From Malachius bipustulatus (taxonomy: Eukaryota > Arthropoda > Insecta > Coleoptera > Melyridae), in contig OU342632.1 of assembly GCA_910589415.1 (NCBI GenBank), positions 54,549,341-54,613,340 of the forward strand: a stretch of 64,000 nucleotides of DNA, read 5' to 3'. Under the pieces are notes generated by a model. That model was given only the letters and a program-made list of their open reading frames with translations, made no database searches and was not told where the DNA came from. The translations under genes and the position numbers were made by a program. The stretch's first letter is position 1; each line of letters opens with the position of its first letter. This document shows positions 1 to 10,961 of the stretch, one piece after another.

Positions 1-326
1 GAAAACAGTATGTTATGTTTTTGATGTCCTTGCAAAGTTAACGTCAAAACAGTCATTTGTGCTCGGTTTTTTAGATTGTTAAAAATAACGATTCCTTTAT
101 CAACATATAATTAACTTTAATCAATATTTAAGTAGTTGATTCAAATAATGTTGAACAAAGATAATGCAAACGACAACACTCGCAAGGCCATTAAAGATCT
201 GCAATGTTGGTTGAGTTGTTAAAATTACTAAGAATGAAATTGGTTTTATAAATGATCCATAAATAAATCAACATTTGAAATATATAAATATGTCAGAGGT
301 TTATAATAATGCGACTCGTATTTCAG
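1..326 (+). other. Partial intron of the dynein heavy chain gene
   Basis: This AT-rich stretch has no supported reading frame. It ends in TTTCAG at 321-326, a good splice acceptor directly before the dynein exon. I read it as the 3' end of the last intron; the upstream exons lie outside the window. Confidence 0.6.
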
Positions 327-567
327 ATGGGATGCTCAGACAAACAGCATCGCAGACTCAAGATTAAAAGAGTTATTCCCTGTGGTGCCGGTGATATTTA
401 TCAAAGCCATAACACAGGACAAGCAGGATCTGAGGAATATGTACGACTGTCCTGTTTACAAGACAAGGCAACGGGGACCCACATTCGTGTGGACCTTTAA
501 TCTGAAAACCAAAGAGAGACCAGCTAAGTGGACTCTAGCTGGGGTAGCCATCTTGTTACAGATATAA
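327..567 (+). CDS. Axonemal dynein heavy chain, last coding exon (C-terminus)
   Basis: Codons from 328 onward encode 79 residues and end in TAA at 565-567. The peptide contains RLKELFPVVPVIFIKAI, NMYDCPVYKTRQRGPT, VWTFNLKTKERPAKWTLAG and ends in LLLQI. These are the conserved C-terminal motifs of axonemal dynein heavy chains, closest to the outer-arm beta type (DNAH9/11/17). Such proteins are ATP-driven motors of cilia and sperm flagella, and this segment is the end of the C-terminal domain beyond the AAA+ ring. The single base at 327 completes a codon split by the intron, so the exon starts out of codon phase. No frame damage is visible. The exon is followed by a poly(A) signal about 100 nt downstream. 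It is the only host gene I recognise in the window. Family assignment is firm; the subtype is inferred. Confidence 0.85.
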
Positions 568-667
568 TGATTGGGCTCTCAGGCACAAAATATATACTTA
601 CTGTGTGTTATTCTAAATCAATGTTAAAAATTAGCACTAAATAGTTTATGTGTCGTTGAAGTTTAAT

Positions 668-673
668 AATAAA
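668..673 (+). terminator. Poly(A) signal of the dynein heavy chain gene
   Basis: AATAAA lies 101 nt after the stop codon on the same strand. No other gene ends nearby. Confidence 0.6.
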
Positions 674-813
674 GTTTTTATTAACTATTGTATTATTTAA
701 TGTCATAGAAAATCTGTGTAAGTAATGTAACATGCAAAGGTACTTCTATTAGCCGTCATATTTTTATTTATTATCTTTAAGCTTTGAACATTATTTTAAG
801 AATTGTTTTGTAC

Positions 814-1442
814 AGGGTGATTCTTTATAATGTCGCCCCCCCTTTAACTTTGTTATTTCATGTGTCCCCAAAAAAATTAAAAGTACGGTTATGCAGGTGC
901 TAAAAAAGACTTTTTTATACGTATAACAAAAATTTGAAAATATATCAGTATACAGGATGTGTAGATGTGTCACAGTATACAATCTTGTGACCATATGTAG
1001 AGAAACAGATTTTATCTTTTAGGCAAAAACCGTGCATCGGACTGGAAAAAGCAAGTAATCAAATTTGCTTGGAAATGAATGAGGATTCCAAAAATAATTT
1101 CTATTTCAACAGAAATAAGTAGCGTACCGTCACTGTCTGCCGAAATATGCAGGTAAAATTCTGCACGATCGTGCATCATCGGCACTAATGGAAATAAAAT
1201 GAAACGTGGTACATGAAAAAATGCCCCTTGATGCGTAATACCTGTATACGAAATTTAATTAAAATATCCAGAGCGGTATACGAGATATTACAAAAAAATT
1301 CTTTATTTTAATAAAACTTTACCACCCTGTACCTCAAAAATAAAGACTTTTAGGACATACGTTCCCATGAAATTTTCTTCTTAAAATTAACCCAAGAATA
1401 ACCTCCTTAAATATTAGGATGTTATTAAGAAACACCCTGTAT
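814..1442. repeat. Interspersed repeat, related to the foldback element at 39.6-40.3 kb
   Basis: The segment starts with TACAGGGTGATTC and ends with ACACCCTGTATA. Several blocks match 39,614-40,317 on one strand or the other, including the stretch around TTCTGCACGATCGTGCA and the one around ACAGATTTTATCTTTT. It looks like a copy of the same TA-flanked foldback family with a partly lost left arm. No coding potential is seen. Confidence 0.6.
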
Positions 1443-1984
1443 ATATGGTTTCAATAATCTGACAAACTTCATGGTAACTGGAATAATCTTCCAATATGCT
1501 GCCTGCGACATTAAAGGAACACAAAACTAATTTAAAAAATCAGTTTACGATTTTACTAAGAAAAATTTTCATTTTACAGTTTTACAGATCCAATCTAAGA
1601 CGTAAACTTCTTTTCTAAGGCCTATACCTAAATTACGTTTTCATTTGTTCACACAATACATGTTGTTGCATATTTGAATGTTGTTTGCAATCTGATCAAC
1701 TTTTTTGACAATCAATTTTTGATATTGTCAAAAATAAAGGTACTTTATTCCTTGCCAAAAATCATATTTTAGGACGAACCCCCCATACTGTAGAAATCTG
1801 ATGTCTGACTATTTCAATTTAGGTTTTGGACCGTACACAACTTCTTATGCCAAATAACTTTTTTTCCTAAAATGGATAATAAAATTTTTTTTTTTCATAT
1901 GAGTTCAACTTACGTAGACCACATATTATATTGTATATTATTATTGCACTTTGAAATTAACCAAAAAAATCCAATAAGAATGAT
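1443..1984. other. No gene recognised
   Basis: AT-rich sequence with short homopolymer runs. I see no convincing reading frame, RNA gene or bounded repeat. Confidence 0.5.
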
Positions 1985-2430
1985 GTTTATAGCTGGAGTG
2001 TAAAATTTATGCGATATGAATGAAAAGTGAAAATCGTCATTTGTCAACTTCAAAGCAGTTTACATCGAGAATGATTCAAAATATTGAAAAAACGGCTTAC
2101 ATTTCCAATTGTCCATATCCTATTCTTTATGAGGTATCCATCATTATGTCATCGAAATGTTTATACAAGCTGATGAAAATAATCAAATTTTTAACCACCG
2201 TTGGAAAACATCTAAACTACACAACAGGATACGTCATAAAAAATATGACATGGAAATGTAAGCCGTTTTTCTATATCTTGAGCCATCTTTAATGTTAACT
2301 GCTTCAAAGTTGAAAAATTGTGCTTTTCACTTCCTTATAACTACTACTCATTTTAAACTTCAATGATAAAAGGCAGCCGTATCGGATAATTCTAAACAAT
2401 TTGAAAATCCAATAATATACGAGGTGTCCC
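1985..2430. repeat. Diverged foldback MITE copy
   Basis: The left part contains GTGAAAATCGTCATTTGTCA and AAACGGCTTACAT. The right part carries their inverted counterparts (ATGTAAGCCGTTTTTC, then a TGAAAAATTGTGCTTTTCAC block), giving a foldback about 0.4 kb long. The same blocks occur in the better-preserved copies at 5986-6620 and 36,729-37,113. The 90-codon open frame across it is a by-product of the repeat. Confidence 0.55.
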
Positions 2431-3770
2431 GTTTAAAGTAACAAATTTCTTATCTAAAATTCCTTCTCCAAGATTTTGGAAATATTTTCACTCGATAGAT
2501 CTTAGGCCGTAATGGCCATTACCAACATTTGAACTCTCCAGCTTTCTTTGTTCTCCATACTTTTCTAATATACAACTAAAAAAATTATCTTGTACCTATA
2601 CATTATATTATGAAATTTGAATATACTTACCTATTCACTAATCTACGTTGATATGTGACTAATTTATATTGGTAACAACCACGTAATCAAAAGTGTTGAA
2701 GAATTTAAAAGGATGATAACGAGGAAACGTCACGTTCGTCCGTTGACAAAATATTTTTAAGAGAAACCACTAGTCACAAATTTCTCAAGTAATTTACTAA
2801 ATAATGAAGATATCGTTGTTGACCTTTGGTATAAACAAAAAATTTTTCCATTGTCAAAATTTAAATAGATACGAAGCAAAATTGAGGACTTAAATTCTTG
2901 CATAATGTATCGGAATTTCCCTGAAAATCTTTGAAAATAGAAAATATTAAAAATCTGAATCATTATTCAAAGATAATTCGATTTTCATCGTTAATAATAA
3001 ATACAAACCATGCTAGCGCGTCTTGTAAGGCTTGCGGAGGGATTCATCTGTCTTGTACAATTGGAGAAGGGACTGGCATCAATAAATAATCAAAGGCTCT
3101 GTAGTCGCTCCCATTCAAGTAACGTTTTCATCTTACAGGCCTTCCTTTCCATATAATAATATCTACAAGAGCTTGTTAAGTATGGCATATATCTTAGAGG
3201 CTTAGCAGGTTTAAATGAAAAATGAACAACTTTTTGATGTATGAGATACAGCGAGAGGAACCGGCGCCTTTATGCGAGTATAAGCGAAAAACGTGACTGG
3301 ATAATGAAGTTTTCCTTGATAAACAGTTTAGAGTTCAGAAGGAATATTTAAATAATTTCTGTAAGGTGTTTCAAAATGGAAGCATAACATTTTTCCAGCT
3401 CGTTTTTTCCTACCCCTTTAAAACCACAATGAAAGAGTAATAATATTACCTATTCACCAGTGGTCATAAACCGATTTAAATAATTTTGAAATTAAGCATT
3501 TCAACTGAATTGTTTTCCATGACTTTCTCTTGTCCGAGATGCTTTGCGAGAAATAAACATCCCACCCAAAATTATAACGCTCAATTCCACCCATAGCAAA
3601 TTTATAGGAGAACGCTATTTAGCAGCCAGCTAGCTCAAAAATGAAATTTACTTATTTTTTTGTCTCCATCGGTGGATGACAATAAGCTCTTGGAGTCACG
3701 GAGTTCCGTGTTGATTCTTCATATAAGAGCTGGCTTCCTGGTCTGACTAGCATGCATCCTCTATTTATTT
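2431..3770. other. No gene recognised
   Basis: AT-rich sequence without a supported gene. The stretch from about 3660 leads into the hammerhead ribozyme and may belong to the same retroelement, but I cannot define its ends. Confidence 0.45.
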
Positions 3771-3832
3771 CTCGATATGCTGTACTGATGAGGTCATAAA
3801 AAGACCGAAACAGCGTTGTCTGCAGCTTCGAG
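3771..3832 (+). ncRNA. Type I hammerhead ribozyme
   Basis: All conserved hammerhead parts are present on the + strand. CTGATGA lies at 3785-3791. Stem II pairs GGTC (3792-3795) with GACC (3803-3806) around loop ATAAAAA. GAAA is at 3807-3810. Stem III is very short: ACA (3810-3812) with TGT (3817-3819). The predicted cleavage site follows C3820 in the trinucleotide GTC. Stem I pairs GCTGTA (3779-3784) with TGCAGC (3821-3826, one G-U pair), then an internal loop TAT/T, then CTCGA (3771-3775) with TCGAG (3828-3832). Type I hammerheads with a minimal stem III are known from Penelope-like elements, retrozymes and insect satellites. I see no Penelope-like ORF beside it, so the carrier element is unidentified. 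Confidence 0.88.
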
Positions 3833-4727
3833 ATGACTGGATGGCTCTATGTGTTGGTCTGCCTTAGGAAGCCCTAGGTTAGAGCGTAAAAATAGCCCTG
3901 AAAGAAAAGTTATTCATGAGTTTATAATTCACCGCTCTATTATTAAATATTTTTGTATATATTATATTTTTTATTATAATGTGCTTAGAAACGTCTCCAG
4001 ACGACAATGTGAAGGTCTTTTTCAAGAAAACTGTACGACAAAGATGATAGTTGCCATCGTAGCCTAAACATTAGTGTATAACGCGTCTTTTGCAAAAAAG
4101 CTATGAAAAAACTGTTTAATACCCGTTTATAATTTACCGTGAATTTGCACTGGAAAAGTGAGCCCTAAGTGTACTCGGTCTTGCTCCAAGCTAATGATTT
4201 CGTGGGACCAGCAAAAACATATTAAACAAGCAACGACGTAAACAAAAAGTGAATTATCTCATGAAGCATAAACTTTCGATTAGATTCTGCTACGTTATAA
4301 AAGAATGATTTCGGTAACTGATTTGAATTTTTCGTGGTAACAGAGTAGGTGATTTGTACCCCTCTCTGTTGCCGAGGCAACTGGGCTTGCCGCTATCTTC
4401 CCTCTGCCCATGTCGCGTCCCTGGAAATTAAAACATACGACCGGGATATGTGCATGCTGGCAAGTGCGACGACCAGCCAGATCCTTCTAATGATGATTAT
4501 GAGGAGGGTTTATGACGTCTGACGAAGATAAATAGGAGAAATAAAACCCCATGCCGGCTTGGATTCATCCTCCAAGGTAGACTGCATGAAGTGTCGTTAT
4601 CCTTTGTGTCTTTCGTTGGGCTTTAACGGGGCTATTCTCCTGGAGTACGTGGAATATCTTTTAAACTGTGTTGTCATGTGATGTACGTGTACTAGAGCTT
4701 GAGTGCATGAAAGGTGATCGTGATATA
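3833..4727. other. No gene recognised; possible remainder of the ribozyme-bearing repeat
   Basis: A GC-richer patch at about 4360-4660 stands out from its AT-rich neighbours but has no coherent frame. It could be the body of the element carrying the hammerhead ribozyme. That is conjecture. Confidence 0.35.
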
Positions 4728-5522
4728 CAGGGTTAGAACTATTTAAAGGGCCGCTACAGGGATATCTTAAACCATTGAAGATACGACTTCGGTTAAATTA
4801 GAGAAAAGTTGCGCTATTTTTAGATGAGTACCTATTTTGCTAAAAAGAAATTTGAAATTTCCCAAGAATTTCCGGAAATATCCTGAAAAAACTGAAAAAT
4901 CGAGAAATCTTATTTTTGCCACATTTTTCTTATAATTATTAGAAATTAATAAATAATTTTTCGTAGGCTTACATAGGTCGCCAAGAGCTACTCACCTGAC
5001 GTTTAAAAATTTTTCGACGCCGACTAGATCTCAGAGTTTTCATATTCAACTTTCGTTTTTCTTATGGCCGCCATATTATTTTTTTATGTCGTTCGATATG
5101 AAAAAAATAATGGAAACCAAAAATTAATCAACTTCAAAAAAAAAAAATTCTAAAATTTTTATTCTTCTTTTTTGAAAGAAAAACAGAAAATTTTTCGCTA
5201 AAATAGGTCAATATAAGTCGTACTGCTTTCCTTATATATATTTTTTAATTTCTCTATGATATTCGGTCTAAACAGTTGTCTTTTTTTTAAAAAAAGAACA
5301 AAAATTTTTGAAATTTATTTTTAAAGTTTATTAGTTTTTGGTTTCAATTTTTTTTTTTCGAAGTTCGGAATGACATAAAAAAAAAACAATGAAGATATCT
5401 TGCATGTTTTGGCGGATTCAAGATGGCCACAAAATATCACAACTTTTCTCTAATTTAACCGACCTCGTATCTTCAATGGTTTAAGATATCCCTGTAGTGG
5501 CCATTAAAATAGTTCTAACCCT
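4728..5522. mobile_element. Foldback (long-TIR) non-autonomous DNA element
   Basis: The left end reads CAGGGTTAGAACTATTT and the right end is its near-perfect inverse (AAATAGTTCTAACCCT). The arms continue through matching blocks such as GGGATATCTTAAACCATTGA and TTAAATTAGAGAAAAGTTG. Each flank has TA, as expected for Tc1/mariner-type insertion. No transposase frame is present. The subterminal blocks resemble those of the mariner-like element at 46.5-48.0 kb, which could be its mobilising partner. Confidence 0.75.
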
Positions 5523-5545
5523 TTATATCGTGATGAAAAATCTGC

Positions 5546-5862
5546 TATATTTCTAATTTTTCTTTTCACCATTAATAACTTTGTTATTACTTATTGGAGC
5601 TACGACGTCGGGTCAACTATCAAACGAAATGAATTTTAATGATTTTAATGTTGTTTTTAACACGTGCGATGCCAAAGCTGAGCAATTATGTAACCAGATG
5701 TCGGGCTATGGCCTTTTTAAATTTGTAACCTTTCCGACCCGTGGCAGGAATTACATCGACAATGTTTTTACAAATGTAAGTAGGTAGTGATCTTGTCCGT
5801 GTCACTCCACTGAATACAGGCTTATCAGACCACACCTTGGCTTTGATCTTACTTTTAACATA
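5546..5862 (+). pseudogene. LINE-C endonuclease-domain fragment
   Basis: The frame around 5581-5787 ends with VTFPTRGRNYIDNVFTNVS, a typical end-of-endonuclease motif of jockey/CR1-like non-LTR retrotransposons (DNA-nicking domain of ORF2). After a stop and a frameshift it continues as an SDHTLAL motif, the SDH active-site region. The copy is then cut by a foldback element at 5863 and resumes after 6745. It is a 5'-truncated, decayed retrotransposon. Confidence 0.7.
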
Positions 5863-6743
5863 TACAGAGTGTCCCAGCTTATTCGAAGCGGTCTCTGTAG
5901 GCCAAACGATGGACTTTTTCAAAAAACTTTTTGAAAATTCAAGTACCGAATCACAATGGCCATAATTTAAAATTACTTTGGAGCATACAGAGTGTCCCAT
6001 ATGACAGTGACATATCAAAGTTATGTTTTCTTAAATGTAATGCTCCTATGTTATTGCATTTTTAGATTGTCTGAGAAGAGAAAATAAGATTGGCTTTTAC
6101 AGTTGGTGTTTAAATTCAGAAGTTTTTGAGTTATAAACAAGTGAAAATCGTCATTTTTCAAGTTCAAGGCCCTCTACAACGAAAACGTCTAAAGATAGAG
6201 AAAAACGGCTTACATGTCCCTATTTTAACTTTTCATGTACTATCCAATGGTATAAGAACATTTGTACTTTCTTTGATTTTTTTATTTGAAGACGGGTGGA
6301 GAAATCTCAGAATTTTTCAAATTTTTTATCACCCTGTATAAACATTTCATCTACATCATAGGGTAGTACATAAAAAAGTAAAATACGGACATGTAAGCCG
6401 TTTCTCTCTATCTTCAGCCGTTTTCGTTGTACAGGGCTTTGAACTTGAAAAATGACGATTTTCACTTGTTTATAACTCACAAACCTCTGAATTTAAACAC
6501 GAACTGTTAAAGCCAATCTTATTTTCTCTCCTCAGACAATCTAAAAATGCAATAACATAGGAGCATTCCATTTAAAAAAACATAACTTTGATATGCCACT
6601 GTCATATGGGACACTCTGTATACTCCAAAATAATTTTAAATTATGGCCATTGTGATTCTGTACTTGAATTTTCAAAAAGTTTTTTGAAAAAGTCCATCGT
6701 TTGGCCTACAGAGACCGCTTCGAATAAGCTGGGACACCCTGTA
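5863..6743. mobile_element. Composite foldback element inside LINE-C
   Basis: The outer arms (5863-5985 and 6621-6743) are inverted copies starting TACAGAGTGTCCCAGCTTA. They enclose a second foldback element (5986-6620) with its own TIR, TACAGAGTGTCCCATATGAC, and its own flanking TA. TA target duplications of the outer element are at 5861-5862 and 6744-6745. No transposase frame is present. The inner element belongs to the same family as 36,729-37,113 and the diverged copy at 1985-2430. Confidence 0.8.
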
Positions 6744-6745
6744 TA

Positions 6746-8228
6746 GGTACCTACTAGTGGAAAAAAATATGATGGACAAGATCATTTGACCTATAACTTC
6801 CATTGGTAAGTTAAGGCTTTTTAACTTTTTGGAGTCTTTTGATTGGTGCTTTTTGGATTCTGGAAATGATTCTGTTTGTAGAAATTATCTCCTGCTATGG
6901 ATGTGAAATGGCTTTTCCCCCAGAAGAACCATTAAACAGAATAGTAAGAATGAAATGAGACTGAAGTGGTATGATGCAAGGCTTAAATCCATGAGAGAAA
7001 ACTTTATTCTATGTGACAATTTATATCGGTTCACTGGTTTGGCAATATTTCACTCATAGAAATATTAGAAATATTGTTAAAAAGTCCTACAGAAGTGCCA
7101 TTTCTAATGCAAAATTGGAACATAATAATAAAATGATTAGATTATCCAGCAATCTAGTTAGGTCATCTTGGAAAATAATTAATGAAAAGCGATCAAATAA
7201 AGCTAGAAGCGATAATATGCTGTGATATTTTACCTAGTCAATTTAACTTGTACTTCACTAGCATAGCCAACGACATAGTCAATGATTTGCCAGCATCTGA
7301 CCAGGATCCAATCAGACTGATGTATAAGTGTAATAGTCAGAAGACTCCAATTGTTGTTGATAGGTATTTTTATTTTAGTGAAGTTTCATGTTGTAATGTA
7401 GACATGTTATCGATAAGTTGAAACCAGACAGTATTGGTGATGCTTATGGTATATCTGTGAGTATGATTAAATATGTAAAAGACGTCATAGGTAATTTCTC
7501 CTCTTACAAACTTTTAAATATGTGCATCAGGGAAGGTGTTTTTCCCTCCATATTGAAACGAGCTGTAGTCATCCCTATACATAAAAAAGGTTCAAAAGAG
7601 GACCCTAAAAATTAGAGACCCATTTCTCTGTTACCGATATGCTCGAAAATACTTGAAAAGCTACTGTCACAACAGCTGACTAATTATTTTGAAGAGTTTG
7701 ATCTCTTTTCCTATAACCAATTTGGCTCCCGATCCGGTCGCTCCACAGTCAAAGCGATGGTCAAATTTGTCGATTCAATTTTGAACGGTTTTGAAGATGG
7801 CCACCTTTCTATAGTTAGGCTACTCGATCTAAGTAAAGCGTTTGATTGTGTTGATCATTCTAGTTTATAAAGTAAACTATTATGTATGCATAATTTACAC
7901 CCAAAAAGTGTTAGAATTATATCTTCTTTCTTATTTGACAGGGTTCAGTCTGTCAGGTTGAACTGCCAGCAATCTGAGTTTCTGCCTGTTAAGATGGGCG
8001 TGCCACAAGGTTCAGTTCTTGAACTCCTGTTATGTTTAATATTTATTAACGACCTTCCTGACCTTACTGCTGCTGCCAGGATCATCCTTTTTGCAGACGA
8101 CATTACTGCCGTAACTACAGCTCCCCAATTAGATCACACCATAGAATGTAGTAATGCAACCATGGATCTGATGACAACCTGGTTTATTTCTAACAGACTT
8201 CAGTTGAATGCAGATAAACTATCATCAT
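6746..8228 (+). pseudogene. LINE-C reverse transcriptase, decayed
   Basis: Broken frames read in order as the ORF2 of a jockey/CR1-like LINE. They cover the linker (about 6950-7420), RT start motifs such as RAVVIPIHKKGSKEDP (7559-7606), the fingers and palm region with LDLSKAFDCVDH (about 7822-7857), GVPQGSV (about 7996-8016) and the catalytic box, here FADDITAV, at about 8091. The protein would reverse-transcribe element RNA at a nicked target. At least two in-frame stops (7612 region and 7867 region) and several frameshifts show it is dead. It stops abruptly at 8228, where an ACAGGGTG palindrome begins. Confidence 0.8.
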
Positions 8229-8501
8229 ACAGGGTGAAAATAATTACACCCTGTAGTGTTCGTTGACTCATATCCACCATACTTTTATTTTTGGGGACAT
8301 CTTAATTTTTTGATGTACGCGATTGAATTTAACACGCGCGAGGAGCTGCTGCAAAGAATAAATGTAGCTGCCAATGAAATTAAAAGGAACCGATTCCAAA
8401 TTTTGAGAGCTTCTCGAGCTCTGAGTCGTCGGCCTGATTATGCGTTGACTAAAAAGGAAATCATTTTGAGCAGTTGTTCAAGTAAAAAAAAAAAAAACTG
8501 A
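8229..8501 (+). pseudogene. Truncated Tc1/mariner-like transposase, C-terminal fragment
   Basis: A hairpin made of TACAGGGTG and CACCCTGTA (8229-8256) is followed by an open frame. Its start resembles the end of a DDE transposase: FWGHLNFLMYAIEFNTREE, then a QRINVAANEI block. In this family the motif before WGHL normally carries the last catalytic acid; here the peptide reads YPPYFYFWGHL and the acid is lost. The bulk of the gene and the right TIR are missing. Lysine- and A-rich sequence near 8490 ends the similarity. Confidence 0.6.
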
Positions 8502-10044
8502 CTTGAAACTGTTTCTCTATAGTCTGTACACTGAGTACTGTTGTCTATTGTGATAACTAAGGATACATCATCTCGTTATGTTTCTTACTCCTTCTATTGC
8601 ATTGCATAGTCGATCGAGTTAAATTGGGACGCATTGTCAGAAAATACGTTTGAATCGTCAGCAATTCTAAAAAGATGAGCGAGAGTGAGACGGAAGTACG
8701 ACTCGCGTCTTGATACGCTCAGATTGATACGATAAGATTGTCGTCCAGCTGATCGGCTAGTGTCAGTGACAGTGACAGCGCTAAATATACTAATGAGGTT
8801 TAATTGTGATTTGAAACGTTTTTAATACGAATTCAGCAGAGTTGTACGATGTGATACACTACGAGTAAATTATTAATTGCGTGAATGCCTAAAAATCTAT
8901 CGCCTTGTTTCTCTAACTTTGAAAAATAACGGACATGGTATATCCTCGCAACGAACTACAAAAAATTGCAGAAAATACCTGGAAAACGATCGAACTCCCT
9001 AGGACGTGGTCTTGTGGTTATATTGCTAGGATATTTTACTGCAGAAACAGAAAACGGAGGTGTTATACTTTCTTTTAAACGGCAACCAGCAGGTAGGTGA
9101 CATGATATTTCTATCATGATGATGATAACAATAATTATTATCATTCTTATTTACTTGCATTATATATTTTTGTTATCAAAAAGTTTCAAGGCTCTACTTC
9201 GTCAATAACTTGTCGAAATAATATATTTGTAGGATATTCATTATTCCTCAACACACGCCACTGACATGAACTGCGATACCACATCTGGTTCGACTTAAAA
9301 ATAAGTGTATGAATCAAATCGAATTAAATGAAATTGTTTAGTTAGAATCAGTGTGGCATGACAACGGACAACACTCAGTGGACAGACCATAGTTATGTTT
9401 CATTATGAATTTTTATGCCATGTAAGGTAATTTTCAAATCGATTTTAAGCGAAAACGGTGCATGCTATCGAAATTCAACAAGACGACCTTATTGTGTAGA
9501 AAACTTCAACATTTCATAATGTGATATCAAATATCCTAGCACGAGGTACGTACAAAAAAAGTTAGGGTGGTTTTAAGCTCACTCCTCACCTATTTGAGCC
9601 CCCCCCCTGATGGAAATTTTAAAATTGTTGTAATCTTATTGGCCATAAAAAGTTTGATAATTTCCCAAAATTTCACTTTTCTATCTTGAACGGTTTCGCA
9701 GATATTATATAAAAACCGTCTTCATGGGCTCCACTTTCGGGGGCTGTAGCCCCCTTAGGAAGTATTTCTTGACCTATTTTTATAGGAACTTTAATCATAT
9801 TTTTATTCAGATGTCCTTTCATATATCCTCAAATTTCAATATATCCTATTTCATATATCCTATTATATATTTTTCTAAAAGAAAAGAAAAGGAAAACATT
9901 CATCCTGGTCCTGGACTTACACCAAGTACTATACACCAAATAATACAAATAATAACAAAGAAAAAGCAAAAGCACAACTATCTGTATCAAGAGTGCCATC
10001 CAAAAGTGCACGCGTTCGCTCAAAATGTGGCTGCAATTATGCAA
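8502..10044. other. No gene recognised
   Basis: AT-rich sequence with small palindromic patches (for example ATGATGATAACAATAATTAT near 9118). The part next to 10,045 may be 3' untranslated sequence of LINE-A. The open frame starting at 9724 has repeat-like, low-complexity content and I do not support it as a gene. Confidence 0.45.
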
Positions 10045-10576
10045 CTAAATACTAATTATGTAAGCTGTGTACCTCCGAAACAACTCCCCAGTGAGTTTCT
10101 TTTTAAACTTTCGATCAGTCATGCCTTTCAAAACATCAGTGAGGGGACCGTAATTTTTCGCGATTTGGTAGCTAAAACTAGCTTTAAAAGCTTCAGTTTT
10201 GTGAGCTGGAATTGATAGGGTACCCCTAAATCTTAAATTGAGATTATGAACAACCGACCTAAATGGGATCTTATTAGGTAGGTATGGAGGTTTTTTGTAC
10301 GGCAAAATCCTGTGATAGAGACAGGACGCATGTAAGAGTCGCCTGTTGGTCATATTAAGCCATCTATTTTTCTCCAATTTATACGTATAATGTGCTGTCG
10401 ATGACTAATGCCATAAATTAGCCTGAGACAGGAGTTCTGGAGAACTTGAATTCTGCGAACATCCGCAGAATCGATACGTGTGGACCATAAACCACATCAC
10501 AGTAGTTCAGCCCAGACAGTACCATAGAATCACAGAGACTAGACCGTAACTTTTTAGTCATAAATAGTAGGTATAT
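10045..10576 (-). pseudogene. LINE-A segment 3: C-terminal part of ORF2
   Basis: On the minus strand this reads as the C-terminal region of a non-LTR reverse transcriptase. Recognisable blocks, in order, are SGLNYCDVVYGPH, RWLNMTNRRLLHASCLYHR, NLNLRFRGTLSIP, and a final KKKLTGELFRR. Stops and frameshifts occur between the first two. The segment begins (right edge) at the direct repeat TATAT (10,572-10,576). The same frame stops at TATAT at 32,182-32,186. This places it as the continuation of LINE-A segment 2 across the Crypton-like insertion. Confidence 0.8.
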
Positions 10577-10847
10577 AAACCAAAAAACTAAAGTGACCCA
10601 TTTAATCCCGCGTGTGGTGTTTCACCTAAGGGATTAATGTCACTTTAGTCGAGAGGTGTATACGCTATTTTTTGCAATTCCGGTAATTGTACATACATTT
10701 TATATAAAAATAAATATTACTTACATATGAAGCCTTAACACAATAAACATAGTATGCTGTTTGTTTTTATGACAATAAAGTCTCTATAAAAACAAAGTCT
10801 CTGTGAAAACAGCGTCATTGTAAACGTCATTGTAAAATCAGTGAAAA

Positions 10848-10961
10848 TGAATAAAAGCGAAGCATTCAACGTAGATCGAGCTGCTGAAGCAATTACTCAA
10901 GAACTAATACCACAAAAATTGAGAAAACTATATGAACAACTAACACTACGAATCATTTAAT
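10848..10961 (+). pseudogene. Crypton-like recombinase, fragment 1 (N-terminus)
   Basis: The frame starts with an ATG at 10,848 and encodes MNKSEAFNVDRAAEAITQ, then ELIPQKLRKLYEQ. A segment of the type LIP-K-KLYE-Y is usual at the start of the core-binding domain in insect Crypton/KIAA1958-like tyrosine recombinases. The frame is cut off by the GC-rich foldback element and meets a stop at its edge. The ATG follows an AT-rich leader. Confidence 0.6.

Noticed and set aside
9724..10215. 163-codon open frame with IHPGPG, loosely like a 2A peptide motif
   Set aside because: The D-x-E-x-NPGP consensus is not met, and the right part overlaps the LINE-A frame on the other strand.
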